Source of the DNA: Incurvaria masculella
Taxonomy: Eukaryota > Arthropoda > Insecta > Lepidoptera > Incurvariidae
DNA: 64,000 bases
Direction: 5' to 3'
Assembly (NCBI GenBank): GCA_946894095.1
Contig: OX335650.1
Location: 310,001 to 374,000 of the forward strand
Under the pieces are notes generated by a model. The model worked only from the letters and a program-made list of their open reading frames with translations. It made no database searches and was not told the origin of the DNA. The translations under genes and the position numbers were made by a program. Below, one piece after another: positions 30,531 to 42,030 of this stretch (position 1 is the stretch's first letter; every line of letters begins with the position of its first letter).

Positions 30531-32439
30531 GACCAACGCATACAGCTGAGGCCAACATGCATGTATAGCCAGACAAGCGCCCATCCATTTCCAGTTTGTA
30601 GGCAGCCACTAACTACATATGTAGCGTCAGCAATCAGTGGATGTGTTTTATCAAATAATCACTAGTAGGATCTAGCGACCGACACTGTTAACAAAAGTTA
30701 TGTCATAAAACACAGCGATTCTGACTCCAGATATCATAACTCAACCAGAAGGACAGAGGATTTCCGTAGATCAGCGAAACTAAAATATTTGCAAATATCG
30801 TATGTAATGACATTTCACAGAATAATCTAGATATTCCGCGTTTAAAAGGTGTAAAAAGGTGCTTAAAGTAATTATATTCCAACTTTTCGGCTTGACGCCA
30901 TGCATTAACTTTGGTTAAAGGCATAATTGTTAATATGTATGGTTGCATAAATAAAATAACTAAAGTGACACAGAAAGCTCGTCTACCGCTGAAACCTTCT
31001 GTTTGCTGAGCACACGAGTGAACCCGGGGCGTAGCTCCTTTCGTCGAGAAATTGATGGACACTCATAGATAACGTCCTGTGTTAGCTAACACGCAGCTAG
31101 CATCGCAGCGGTGAGTCGGGGAGTTCGCGAAACGAGAGCACTCTGCATAATTGAATTTATACACATACTCACATGTGAAACAATGTCGAGAGAAGGGTTT
31201 TTGTGGTTCACATTTTCATTAAGGGTTAAATTAAATGTGGTAAATATATATAGCATCAAACGTCAACAAATTTCGTTTATTGTACCGACCCCGATTTGCG
31301 AAAACCTGTGCGTCCTGTGGTACCAACGTTTCGTATTTCAACCATCCTCTATCCCTCCAAATTGGACTGAGCCCACCCTGGCCCATTAGCTGGCCAAATG
31401 TAGATATTTCAATACAGTCCAAACCAAGGCCAATCCAAATCCAATAAAGTCCTAAATATTTTTAATTTAAGGTGGCCCATCCCGCTCATCTCCCCATACA
31501 AACGGGGAAAGAAGATCACGCCCATATTTCTTGTCAGAGATCCCAAATTTTGCTTAAAATAGCTTTATTTGATCGAACTAGATGTCTGATGACCATTGGC
31601 ATTGCAATAATATGTTTGGTGTCTAAGTTATAAGGTCCGAAAGTTCAAATTTTTCGCGCGTTTTATGCAATAACTTTGGAGGTGGATTACTTAATGATAA
31701 AGTAAGAACATTTTAAAAAGATTAGTCATCAGACATAGCTTATTTAATCAAAATTTATAATCTATTTGGTTTTTGTTATATTTTTTACTGATTTCTGTGA
31801 TTTTTTACTACAGCGGTCGTGGTTTACTTTTAGCTATAAGTCGTTTTGTAATTAAAATTTTCGTAAATCTTACCAAATCAAACACTATGCGCATTGTCTT
31901 TTTTGTGGATATGTTGCATCTTCCTCATCACGGAGCCTGTCTTTTTTTTTGAAACAGAGAAGGTCCCAGAGCGCAACCGCACGGTTTTGTACCGTGCCCG
32001 CGACCAATTTTACCACCTTGCAGGTTGCTTGCTTGTGTGCTTCTTGGTGGGTTCCTGCATCGTTAATTCAAGCTGCTTTACCAAAGCGATAGTTCTAAGT
32101 TTAGCACCTTGGGCGGTGTAATAATGAGTGAGTCAGAAAGAGGACACATATTTTGATATACTATATATGTAGTTTGCACAGTGTTAACAAGAGGAGTGAA
32201 AACATATCCGACATCCCGGTCCTTTGATAAGAGGCTATGCTAGCATAGGCCTTATGCAAATGGACGCGCTGGCAGCTGGCCGGCGGCGACGGCGACGCGG
32301 AGGGTGCATGCAGGGTGTGGGCGGAAGCCGAGCCGATAGGTACAGGTGGCGCCAGCAAACTAGAGCCGCAGGAATAATATAAGAAGCGATAAAACGTAGG
32401 CACGTGTGTGAGATTCATTCCTACACTGTGGATCTCGAC
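30531..32439. other. Non-coding; GC-rich patch 32250-32360
   Basis: A 119-codon minus frame (30703-31062) and a 92-codon plus frame (31111-31389) have no recognisable domains or exon context. About 31480-31880 reads like a decayed transposon interior but could not be assigned. Confidence 0.3.
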
Positions 32440-32640
32440 CAGGCTTTGTAACTCACCGGTGAGTCACAAAGCTTTCGTACTCAAGAAATGACAGCCCCGA
32501 GTCACCTTAGTGTTGTCCCTTTCTAATTATTTTAATTAGAGTGCGACGACACTAACATAACATTTGATGTTTGATGACGTCAGGCGAGAGCGTCACATTT
32601 TCATCTGTGACTAACTCGCTTTCGCTTGCCTGAGTAGATA
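32440..32640. mobile_element. MITE with ACTCACCGGTGAGT palindrome, uninterrupted copy
   Basis: GCTTTGTAACTCACCGGTGA then GTCACAAAGC forms a perfect palindrome at the left. It continues with GGGACAACACTAAGG reversed, CTAATTATTTTAATTAGAGT, GATGACGTCAGGCGAGAGC and GTGACTAACTCGCTTTC. It corresponds to the empty-site version of the split copy at 5440-6330. Confidence 0.65.
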
Positions 32641-33465
32641 TGCAGGTTTGCACTCGAAATGTTGAATGCGAAGCGGTGCTAGAACCCAACGCCCACGTGT
32701 TATATCTGCGTAGAAGCCGACTTTTAGGTTAGGTCGGAGGTGGGGTTTGATCTGCGCGGAAGGAGAGGTCGAGGAGAAGCAACTTTGGGCGCGGTCAGGA
32801 TCTCAAAGATGACCGTTAAAGTCCGTGTTGTACATCCGGTTTAACGTAGCCGTGCATTATAGGTAATTTTCAGGCAAGGTATTTAGTTCTCTTGTGGTGG
32901 CTAATATCATGACTGTTGTGTTGAGGTATTTCATCCATGTCTAGCTCATTAAAAAAACAATACGCTGTATAAAGTAAAGACTAGTTTAAATACCAAATTA
33001 TGAGAACAAACAATATAGCATTGTGTTGTCAAACTTATGGCACCCAATAATCTATGGGCGGTGCCAGAACCAAATGCGCAAGTGAAACAACTGGGCAGAA
33101 GTCGCGGATAGATGTGCGCAGAAGGGAGGCACCCTCGCCTCCCCGGGTTCTAGTTATCTGCCGGTACCTGCGCGATGTCGGATTGCTTTGTTGATCCCTC
33201 GTCTAGAATGGCTTTAAATGGAATCCGACTGGGATAGTATTATCAAGTAGGGCAAGGTTGCCCAACCAATTTTGGTAGTGGGCCACAATTTATATTCCAC
33301 GATGGAAATAAATTAAACATAGTTTGAAATTAAATAAATGGTTAACATTTAAAACAATCCGAGTGAGGCTTTTTTGGAGGAAAGATTTTAGATTTAATAA
33401 TTTATCAATTATTGGCGACAAATCTAAAAAGTGAATTACGTTCCCAGCGTGACAAACGTGACAAA
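32641..33465. other. Non-coding with a duplicated ~110-bp motif and SINE remnants
   Basis: 32665-32780 and 33055-33160 share a decayed motif (GGTGCTAGAACCCAACGC / GGTGCCAGAACCAAATGC, then TGCGCGGAAGGAGAG / TGCGCAGAAGGGAG). At 32850-32945 traces of the SINE 3' body occur (GTTTAACGTAGCCGTGCATTATAGG, read as shorter blocks). Confidence 0.35.
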
Positions 33466-33504
33466 ATTACGCCCGTCACACACGTTCAGTGTGACGGGCG
33501 TAAT
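33466..33504. repeat. Perfect 16-bp-stem hairpin
   Basis: ATTACGCCCGTCACAC, a 7-base loop, then GTGTGACGGGCGTAAT. GC-rich against AT-rich surroundings. Either a mini-MITE or a structured RNA; nothing distinguishes these here. Confidence 0.6.
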
Positions 33505-34735
33505 AACAGCGGATTGTATTTATTTTTATAAGGGCGTAAGTGAAAACAAGGTTTACATTTCTTTTAAATAACCAATTACAACGAATTTTGAAATTACAAA
33601 TAAAAACGAAAGATACATTGATGGTCTGACGTTATCATTCTTAGTTAACAAAAATATGAATGTTATAGAACAAGTCTTAGTATGATTTTAAATCCTGAAA
33701 TCTCTCCTCGAAAGACTGCACCAACGATTGTGTTTGTGATTGATATGTGGAGATGTCAAGCGAGTATTATGCAGTTTTGCTCCATATATACGTACGAAAG
33801 TCGAAAATTATTCGATATTGTTGCTGGCCAAGATTGTCATCAGAAGGCCAAATCAAACATGGTGGGCAACGAACAGCCATTTCCTGCTCTGTCTCAACGG
33901 GAATAGTATGCTTTTCTTCTAAACATTTCAAGAAATGTACCCTCAGAACCAGGAAACATTTCAGCATTTCACTCTTCGAAAACCAGCGAACAGCACAATT
34001 CACATTTTGGTACATGTTTTTTTTATGAAAAACCGCTATAGATAGTGCTCAACACCAAAGGTGCTCAGAAAAACCAAATACACTTCATCTCGCTTAACTT
34101 CATATCTTCGGCGCAATATGGCTTCTTGAAGAGTGATGCAATAGTTTAAATATAGATTGCCGGGCTAAAGATTATTCAATAAAGCTCATATCATGTGATC
34201 TTGTACTCGTACATGCTCTATCAGTACGAAGTTTCAGGTACAAACAGCCCCGTGGCTACCGGAGGGCTTGACCCGTGGTCCTGGATTCGGGCCCTGGTGA
34301 AATAGGGTATACTAAATACATACGTTTAGTCACATGTATAATTATAACTATAATTTAAATGTATTAATGGCTATTAAGTACTTAAGTTAACATTTACTTT
34401 CCAAATATAAAGATGCCGTTACTATTACCACTGTTACACGGATACGCGAGAATGCAATTTAGTGCAAGATTGTAAATTAAATGCATTCATTTTCATAATG
34501 TTACCGGACAGTCTCTTGAGTTATGGGTCTATCGTTCCTCCGTGGTCCACCCTGAAGGAATCAGGTGACATGATACTCCCTTTATGTGAGCACGGCTACA
34601 TTGAAGTGGACTTAAAAATTAAAAAAATTGTTACTGTAGACCATTTTAAATTTTAGTGACAATGAAGTGAGGTACATGGGGGGCCTGGGAGAACTTATCA
34701 CGACCTCATTGACAAAGTACTTATTTCCGAAGAGA
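33505..34735. other. Non-coding with SINE traces
   Basis: Near 34250-34295 CCCGTGGCTACCGGAGGG and GGATTCGGGCCC look like another tRNA-type SINE head. At 34540-34612 the reverse SINE body occurs (TGTGAGCACGGCTACATTGA). Short frames at 33682-34028 have no known domain. Confidence 0.4.
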
Positions 34736-34815
34736 ACGCGAAAGAAGTATGCTGGTATCGAACCGTCGGGCGCCTATCATCTCTGCCTACCCCTCATGGG
34801 AACGGCGTGGTGGCA
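34736..34815 (+). repeat. RTE retrotransposon 3' end fragment
   Basis: GAAAGAAGTATGCTGGTATC ... CTATCATCTCTGCCTACCCC ... GGAACGGCGTG matches the last codons and stop of lepidopteran RTE elements (CxDRT..SYHLCLPLMGTAW in frame). The upstream part is missing. Confidence 0.6.
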
Positions 34816-35349
34816 GGTATCTATGATTGTTTTATGTGTTCAGGCAGTAATTTTATGTTGGTACTAACCTGTACACAGTCACTGCTTGATGTTGATACCT
34901 GAAAAAAAAGTTCAACACTGTAGCTTTAAAAATATAATGAAAAAGAAAATAATTAAAATATTGTATGCATTAATCTATCACCATTGCCTACATTTCAGTA
35001 CTATTTTTAAAGAAATTGTATTACTGTACCTATTGAGAAACTCTACTATTTTGAATTTTATGCAGGTTGGTTAAGAACGGCCCGTAAGCTATGCTCCCCA
35101 TACACATGTAGTTTACGTGTTATATTAAAAGCATTGTTCCAATTTAATTGATATTTAATATCTCATATCTGGCAATAAATATCTATGTCTGCACGTTTTT
35201 GTTTTTTTGAAAAGTCCAAAGCGAATCAAATTAAAGCAAAAAGAAAATCTTTAGACAAATATCAATCTATTAATAGACATTTTGTTTTCTGTGTTTTGAC
35301 CCACGATACATTTACCGACCCATTGTCATTAATTACCTTCTCTTCTCTG

Positions 35350-36400
35350 CAAAGCAATAGAGCGTTTCATTAACTGATGAGGTATCTGGAGGAACAATCG
35401 AATCTTCAGCGATCACCAATTAGACTTTCGTCCGAATTGACTGTTGGGGATCTCCTAGTTTACATCTCACATGACATGGACGATACACTCGAAAATCGTG
35501 GCGAAGGTACATCCATCGGCCTGGATATCGCGAAAAAAATTTACTGGATCCGGCAAAAGGCACTGCTTTCCAAGCTGCCCTCGTAGCCATCCGCCCGAGT
35601 TACGTGACTGGATCGCAGACTTTCTGCATGGGCGCAACTATATAAATAATTAAAAACCTTGTTTGATGGTTGTGGCTCCAAAGTCATGTCAGTAAATGCC
35701 GGCGTACCGCAGGGCTCTGTGTTGTCCGCAACCCTTTGTCTGTTGCAAATTAAGGATTTGCTCAATATGACATTGATTGCTACGCAGATGACAGGACGGT
35801 GCCGGTCAGGTTCACTAGTCGCCGGACCGCAAGCCGGGCTGAAGTGGAGGAGGGTAAGCGGCGCTTGGTTGTTAGACTCGAAAATACCCTAAATTGAGCG
35901 GCTCGTAGCCTAGTGGCACGGGGACTGGCCTAGCGTACCAGGGGCCCGGGTTCAATACCAACTTGCACCACTGTCTTTCTCTTTCAGAGTTCGATAAGTG
36001 CATTTCGTCACGAATGCGAGCTGCTCCATGGTTCGGAATCCATGTAAAACTGTAGGTCCCCTTCCTCTACTAGGTGGTAGGGTTTAAGCCCGCCCGGGTT
36101 GGTACCATGATGAAAAGATGGTCGAAGCGGCAATGAAAAATTGTCCGTGTTTTCCATCCAGTTCAATGTAGCCGTGCTCATAAAGGGAAGGTCCTGGCAT
36201 GGCACCTAATTCCTTCGGGAATATGGTGTATTGGGCTAATATCATAACGGTAGTTGTGTGGTATTAGCCATCCATGTCAGGTCGCATAAAAAAATAAAAA
36301 AAATACCCTGGAAAAAGTTTCCGGGTGGGGTCTTCAGAACCTCGTTGAGTTTAACGCGACGCGGGCGTTTGTTCATCATCCACATGCAGCACACTGCACT
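35350..36400 (+). pseudogene. Non-LTR RT relic split by a SINE
   Basis: The left part (35350-35890) encodes, in broken frames, LVYISHDMDDTLENRGEG, DIAKKIYWIRQKALLSKL, PELRDWIADFLHGR and VMSVNAGVPQGSVLSATL, the palm segment before the catalytic box, followed by decayed IDCYADD sequence (about 35775-35795). The right part (36301-36400) resumes exactly where the left stops: TLEKVSGW then LQNLVEFNATRAFVHHPHA. Between them lies a SINE flanked by AAAATACCCT duplications. Same family as the relic at 2760-3840. Confidence 0.8.
35891..36300 (+). repeat. tRNA-headed SINE with 10-bp target duplication
   Basis: A box TAGCCTAGTGG (35906-35916) and B box GTTCAATACC (35950-35959) define a pol III promoter. 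The body carries GCCCGCCCGGGTTGGTACC, GATGGTCGAAGCGGCAATG and TTTTCCATCCAGTTCAATG, and it ends GGTATTAGCCATCCATG...GTCGCATAAAAAAATAAAAA. The target-site duplication AAAATACCCT is at 35881-35890 and 36301-36310, proving insertion into the LINE relic. Confidence 0.92.
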
Positions 36401-36406
36401 CGGAAT

Positions 36407-36600
36407 TTTCATATTTTATCATTAGCCAGTTCAGCATTCACAGCGAAGAAGAACTGCCAAGAAACTTCGCTGTATCTTTTTCAGCGTCCACTTAGTCTAA
36501 GTTTACAAATTTGTTTGCCGCTGCTTACAGACATACGTTTTATTGGTACCCTTTTGTGTGAAATAGCAAGTATTTATCGTTGATGATAAAAGAAAAAAAC
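36407..36600. repeat. Interspersed repeat, copy B of 25010-25210
   Basis: CATATTTTATCATTAGCCAG, AAGAAACTTCGCTG, AGTCTAAGTTTACAAA and TATTGGTACCC match copy A. The palindromic part is largely lost here. Confidence 0.55.
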
Positions 36601-37060
36601 GCAGATCATGATTCAGCGCGGAGCACCGGAAGAACCGGACGCATGACCTGAATTTTGGACGCCATATCGAGGATAAAGTCGAGGTCGCCTCAAAAAAGTT
36701 GCTGACGAATCCAAGAGTGTGTGTACACCTTATTGGGCAAAATAAACGAATGAGCGGGAAAATAAAGTCACGAACATGCCGACCAGGAGGTCCTCAGTTC
36801 GGTCGTCAGTTTTTTCGCGCGAAATGTGGGTTTTAGTATTCAGTGGTCGTGCGGCTCATGTCAGCGTCGGTATCGGGACCTCCCGCTTCTGTTCCGGGTC
36901 GCGGGGAACCGGGCCGCGGCGAACCGGGCCGCGGGGAACCGGGCTGCGGGGAACCGGGCGCAATTTCAGCGGGAAAAATGCCGCGTCCGAATTAGGCTGA
37001 CACGCGCGTGGCTGGGATGAAAGGAGCCAATCTTTACAGCTGTGGGATTTCTCATTGATC
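36601..37060. repeat. CpG-rich segment with a 15-bp tandem repeat (36906-36961)
   Basis: Nearly four units of GAACCGGGCCGCGGG with single changes. Upstream, TATTCAGTGGTCGTG (about 36837-36851) contains TCAGT, the arthropod initiator motif, so a promoter or first exon is possible. Two frames are open across the repeat (74 and 64 codons) but are low-complexity. Confidence 0.45.
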
Positions 37061-37427
37061 TAATGAAATGACAGACTCATTTTTTGCACTCTATAAAAAT
37101 GTTTGAAAAGATGTTTCAATTATTGTTTTGTTCCGAAACAGTTTGGATTCAAATGGAAGTATTTGGGGAACTAATTCGAAAAAAACCACTTTGATATTTT
37201 CCTAGAAAAAAAAATAAACTTGCATGCAATAAAAGATGCTTTACTATAAAATGTAAGTGTCTTTTTAAGTAACTGGCTAATAGCGCCCAGTCATGATATT
37301 AGTCCAACACACCACATGGGAACTAGGTACGAAACACAAGAAAAAAATTAACAATCGGACTTTACCCGACATCGGGCCTTAACTGTGATATAAGTACAAT
37401 ATGATTTATGTAATTATTATATATATT
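37061..37427. other. Non-coding, nothing firm
   Basis: AT-rich. SINE-like scraps (GTCATGATATTAGTCCAACACACCACATG, read in shorter blocks) at about 37290-37330, and a decayed CCCGACATCGGGCC terminus near 37370. Confidence 0.3.
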
Positions 37428-37745
37428 GTCAGCCTCGGTAGCTCAGTGGCGCGACGCCTCGCGATTCGATAAGCTGGGTGAAACACCTATGAGCGCGGTT
37501 GGTTTCTAGATGGGTGACCATTTTCAACCGTTGAGGCTGGCCGTGAATCCGATTCCCCGTAAAACCCGTTCCCCTTCCTTACTTACGTGGGGAGGGTTGA
37601 TCTCGCCCGGGTTGGTAACGTCGCATTAATTGAACGATGGTCGAAGCGGCAATATTTTTTTCCGTGTTTTCCATCCAGCTGAAAGCAGTTGCGAAACGTA
37701 AGGAAGGTCCTGACATGGCACCTAGTTCTCATGTGGTGTGTTATG
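37428..37745 (+). repeat. 5S rRNA-headed SINE, copy 2 (diverged)
   Basis: GTCAGCCTCGGTAGCTCAGTGG, read as GTCAGCCTCGGTAGCTCAG, then TAGATGGGTGACCATTTTCAACCG and GAGGCTGGCCGTG (5S-derived head). The shared body follows: TCTCGCCCGGGTTGG, CGATGGTCGAAGCGGCAAT, TTTTCCATCCAGCT, AAGGTCCTGACATGGCACC. Confidence 0.75.
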
Positions 37746-39396
37746 CTAATATTGTCGCCTGATACTCTTGGCGATTAATAAATATTGTTTAAAAGTTCTA
37801 TTTCATATTTAGAGCTAATTTTGGTATGTCACTAGCGACACCTTGAAGAACAAGAGGTATTTTTTTCTTCACGAGTACCGTTAATTATTTCTTTATAAAA
37901 TAAATAAAAACAAAAATTGTTTATTGTATAAAATTGTTTACACATAGTCAAACCACTTACTTACATATACAGATTCATTTAAAATAATAACATTAAATTT
38001 ATGGTTTGCTTTGACTATAGCCGAGCTATAGACTGTCAAATAAGGATCACAAAGTGGTGCCAAAAAACATTTGTTGGGCCTTATGAAATAAATAGGCATG
38101 TGATACAAGTACATTAGTACAACTAAATTGCTACTGTGCTAAATTGTTCACAATGTGGGTTGGTATGTATAAAGAAAAAAAAAATGTAAAAATAAAATAA
38201 AATAGCAGTTCAATAAAATACAAATGAAAGTCAGTGTAGTGATTCAATGTGTGTTTTTTTTATTTCGTTATTGTTAATATGTATTTATGTTTTGTTTATT
38301 TTAATGTTGGGTTATTTTCATGTTATTTTACCACGCTTAGCAAATTTTCAATCTGTTCATAATTTTGGGATTGCAGCCATGTTATTATTTGAATTTTGAA
38401 TTGAAGTTTTATTATTATTATTGTTGTCTCGATACACTAGCAGCTTAAAGCTGATGCGTGTACATCTGAGTTGGTAACTGGGGGTGCACTTGTTTTTTTT
38501 TTGTTTTTTTTTATTCCTGTAAAAAGTCTAAGTTTGGTTAGATTCTTTAAATTTAACACCCTGATTGCCTTTTTTATATGTGTTGCATTAAAAACCATGA
38601 GAAGTGTTGGCAAAAATGTGTTTTCGTCGGAGGAACTTTAACGTCTCCGGCAAACCTGGTTCTAATAACATTGTCTGTTCTTTTGTCCATTTGCTGTTGT
38701 TTTATTAAAATTGATAGAATATATAGTTTTGGAACACTCAGTAACCGGCTTTCTTCGTAGAGAACATGTGTTGGGAAACGAAAAGCTTTTTTTAATATTA
38801 CTCTTTAAACCGCTCTCTGAGCTCTTTCTAGTATCAGAAGACGAGTTTTTGTAGCTTTATTATTGATTTGTTTATTACGTTATTAAAATAAATTTAAGAG
38901 ATCCATGTGTTTGATTCCAATAGCCAGAGCTCCGCCCCCAAGTTTTAGGTTATTTCACAACAATATCTCACGGTTAATTTGGTATAGCCATCAATGCCCA
39001 TTTACATAAAAAAATATATTAATGTGCAGGACAATTTGTAACTCCAATTTTCCAAACATCGAGCTGCTCACGAGACGTCCATTATCTACACGAGGCATTG
39101 GCTTCTTTTAAAAAATGGCTTCCCTCAGCAATATGGGCATTCATCATGGCCACTCATTTGTTCTCATGACTCGACACAAACTTAGATAAAAATGGGACGA
39201 ATAACTTCTCTGAGCAAATCTCGATTCACTTTGGGAGGAGCGCCGCCCTGAATTCAGCCCTTTCAGAATCTTTTCAGTAATATTTCAATTATTGTATGTT
39301 CTTAGCTCCCACACAGGCTTGCGTTTGCTACACAAGTTAAAACATGTCAAGTGAATAAGAATTAAATTAAATTTCTTTGTCTGATGCTCTTTGGGC
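37746..39396. other. Non-coding; probable LINE 3' tail near 38390-38425
   Basis: AT-rich. TTTGAATTTTGAATTGAAG followed by (TTA)n near 38410 resembles a retrotransposon tail. The 60-codon frame at 38578-38760 has no known domain. Confidence 0.35.
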
Positions 39397-39615
39397 GTTT
39401 TTAGGGTACCGTACCCAAAGGGTGCCAACGGAACCCTATTACTAAGTCTGCGCTGTCCGTCCGTCACAGAGGTGTATCTCATGAACCGTAATAGGTAGGC
39501 AGCTGAAATATTCACAGAGTGTGTATTTATCTTGCCGCTGCAACAAAAAATAGGTAACATTTGAAAATAATAAAAATTAAAGGGCTCCCATACAAAAAAC
39601 GTGATTTCCTTGTGC
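39397..39615 (-). mobile_element. GACGG-core repeat, copy 7 (end lost)
   Basis: GTTTTTAGGGTACCGTACCC, a short CCGTCCGTC run, GGTGTATCTCATGAACCGTA, TTGCCGCTGCAACAA and GCTCCCATACAAAAAACGTG. The GTGCGAGTCGG end is missing. Confidence 0.7.
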
Positions 39616-40034
39616 TTAAGGATTTTTTTTGTATCTGATCAAATGAAGACCTTGAAAATAAAAGAGTACTGTGAATATTACTATTTATTTTGTCGCAAAA
39701 TTTTCGAGATATTTTTACTTTATACAAATTACAAAATAAAAAATGTGATCGCGACTTAAAAGTAGTAAAATATATATTTTCGTACTAGGCTTCTTTCGTG
39801 CTTTTGCATTTATTTTATGATACGAATTTAAAATATCTGAAAAAAAGTAAAATTAACCATTAATTAATTTAAACGTATAAATTAAAATTATTGGATTCAA
39901 ATCAAAGGTTAACAAATTCATAATACAATGCTTAGGATGGCTTCCTTCCATTATTGTAACATTACTCGAACATATAAAAAAATGTCCTAATGATATCTTT
40001 GGTTTACATTATGGTAAACATAATATACATTATA
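39616..40034. other. AT-rich, nothing recognised
   Basis: No repeat or coding signal. Confidence 0.35.
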
Positions 40035-40256
40035 CAGGGTGTTAACGTAGGTATGGTCCAAAAGCTAACCACGCGTTCCTTGACATATTTGGAGCAAAAA
40101 GAGGTAGAAGACATTTTGTTGTCCAACTTAAAAAAATTGTCACCCCATACATTTTTGTAAATACCTACATACAAAATGTATGGGGAGGACGATTTTATTT
40201 TCAATCGTACAAAAAAACGTGGTTAACGTTTGGACCATACCTCCGTTAACACCCTG
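40035..40256. mobile_element. MITE, CAGGGTGTTAACG family, best copy
   Basis: CAGGGTGTTAACGTAGGTAT to ATACCTCCGTTAACACCCTG, flanked by TA on both sides. The interior is also partly self-complementary (GGTATGGTCCAAAAGCTAAC / GGTTAACGTTTGGACCATAC). Length 222 bp. The TA duplication suggests mobilisation by a Tc1/mariner-type transposase. Confidence 0.8.
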
Positions 40257-40325
40257 TAAAATGTGTATAATAATGCTAACATTACAATTTGGGTAAACCT
40301 TATAAAAAAAATTAACAAAATAAAC

Positions 40326-40921
40326 AACCGACTTTAAAGAAAAAGCACTAAAAAATAAAAAATAATTTCAATTTTTGTAGTTACGATTTCTGTTATTTTT
40401 TGAGTCGGCGTCAGCCGTGCACGCGCTGCGCCAATCAAGAGAACCTAACCTAACCTAACCTAACCTAACCTAACCTAACCTTGGCTGACACCGACTCAAA
40501 AAATAACAGAAATCGTAACTACAAAAATGGAAATATTTTTTTACTTTTTAGTGCTTTTTCTTTGAAGTCGGTAATTTTTTTTTTATTTTTTTTTAATTGT
40601 TTATTTTTAGTGAATCTGAAGTACACTTACTAATTTGTACACGTCCTTTCCAATAAAAAAGGAATCACCGAAATCGGTTGGCGTTATATTGAGTTATTCG
40701 TCCATTTGTCGCGACATCTTAATACAAATTTAAGACTTTTATGATTTTCTCATGGATATCATTGTCAGAACTTAACCAACCACCACTTGGAAAGCACTAG
40801 CTATCATTTAAAAAAATAATCATCAAAATAGGTTCACCCAGGAAAAAGTTATGAGGTAACAAACATAAAACAAAAAAACATACAGACGAATTGATAACCT
40901 CCTCCTTTTTTGAAGTCGGTT
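40326..40921 (-). mobile_element. AACCGACTTCAAA element with TTAGG-repeat palindrome, copy 1
   Basis: Begins AACCGACTTTAAAG and ends TTTTTTGAAGTCGGTT, flanked on both sides by AATAAAC (40319-40325 and 40922-40928), a probable 7-bp target duplication. One half is a palindrome with about 90-bp arms (40326-40415 and 40484-40573) around a loop with eight CCTAA units (40441-40480) and a GCGCTGCGCCAATC segment. The other half (40600-40921) carries TTTTTCCTGGGTGAACC reversed and CCAACCGATTTCGGTGATTC reversed, a sequence common to copy 2. No ORF. Confidence 0.75.
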
Positions 40922-41849
40922 AATAAACTTTATAAGTAGCTCAATTTTGCTCGAGATTTGCGACAACACCCTCGTCTGAAAACAGTCTTCATAAGTGGGA
41001 CAGAAGATGATATATAAAACGATATGTTCAGAACCTCCGCGGCAACGTTTATTCCAAACTTACACAACCTACATATTTTCCTTCTGCTGGTAAGTGGAGT
41101 AATAAATTGTGTTAAACGTGGCGTGAGGTGTAACTTATCCTGTTCAGTCCCTCCAGCAGCAAGATCGCTGTCGTTGTATTAATAAAAAATCTGGTCAACC
41201 GTGAACGTGCTCACGGGCCGAGGGTTCCGTCACTGCCTGGACATTCGCCCTCGCCTGATGATTATTTCGCAATTTCATACAAAATTAGCGCTTCAGAAAT
41301 CTAGTTTCTCCTCAAAAAGATTAGTTGGTGTACAACTGCATAAGTGTACCTATATTGGTTATTTTTTTCGGATTTTTTAAAACAACGTTAAGAGAACAAT
41401 TTCGGAATAAATGCGTGTGCTATTTACAAAGGGCCCTAAAAATTATACAAAAGTTGTGGAAACTTACGAAATAAGAACTTTATTTTGTATTTATGTAGAA
41501 GACAAACACAGCTGTATTGTGTAAGTAAAAATTAATGACATTCCAAATCGAATATTGCTGATATTCCGAAAGCAGGAAGGAGACATGTCGCCTGATATAA
41601 AAACCGCTCTCTTCAATTTTCAAAATCTTCCAACCCAATTTGCCTCCCACAAACATAACTGAATACGTATTTACCACAAACCCTGTGTGTGGGAATTGAC
41701 TTGGCAAACCCATTTCGGGAGCATCCAAAATGTTTACCAAAATTTGTTTTAATTTCATTCAAGTATTTAGTCAAGTAAATAAGGTGTGTAACTTTGGAAA
41801 CAAATAAGCAATAACGAAGATGGTGATGTGAGAATTCAGTTTTCATTTT

Positions 41850-41883
<34 letters not shown>

Positions 41884-42030
41884 CGTCAACACACTAGTGA
41901 TTATACAGTGTGTTTATTATACAATAAAAATATTTTAAAAGGGGGTGTTTAAAACTGAATGCTAGTGACAAAACTGATAAAATAATATCTGTAGAGCAGC
42001 GCTGCTGGCGAGGAAACATAAAATAAATAT
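40922..42030. other. Non-coding; (AT)n at 41851-41880
   Basis: AT dinucleotide run of about 14 units. Minus-strand frames at 41480-41846 (92 and 77 codons) overlap and have no recognisable domain. Confidence 0.4.

Noticed and set aside
35891..35965. tRNA gene at the SINE head
   Set aside because: A and B boxes are present, but it is joined to a SINE body with target duplications and does not fold as a complete cloverleaf by eye; the similar heads at 716, 11900, 47333 and 48245 were rejected for the same reason.
40441..40480. True telomere at this locus
   Set aside because: Only about eight CCTAA units, enclosed in a palindrome with unique DNA on both sides and a second copy at 49.4 kb; interstitial, not terminal.
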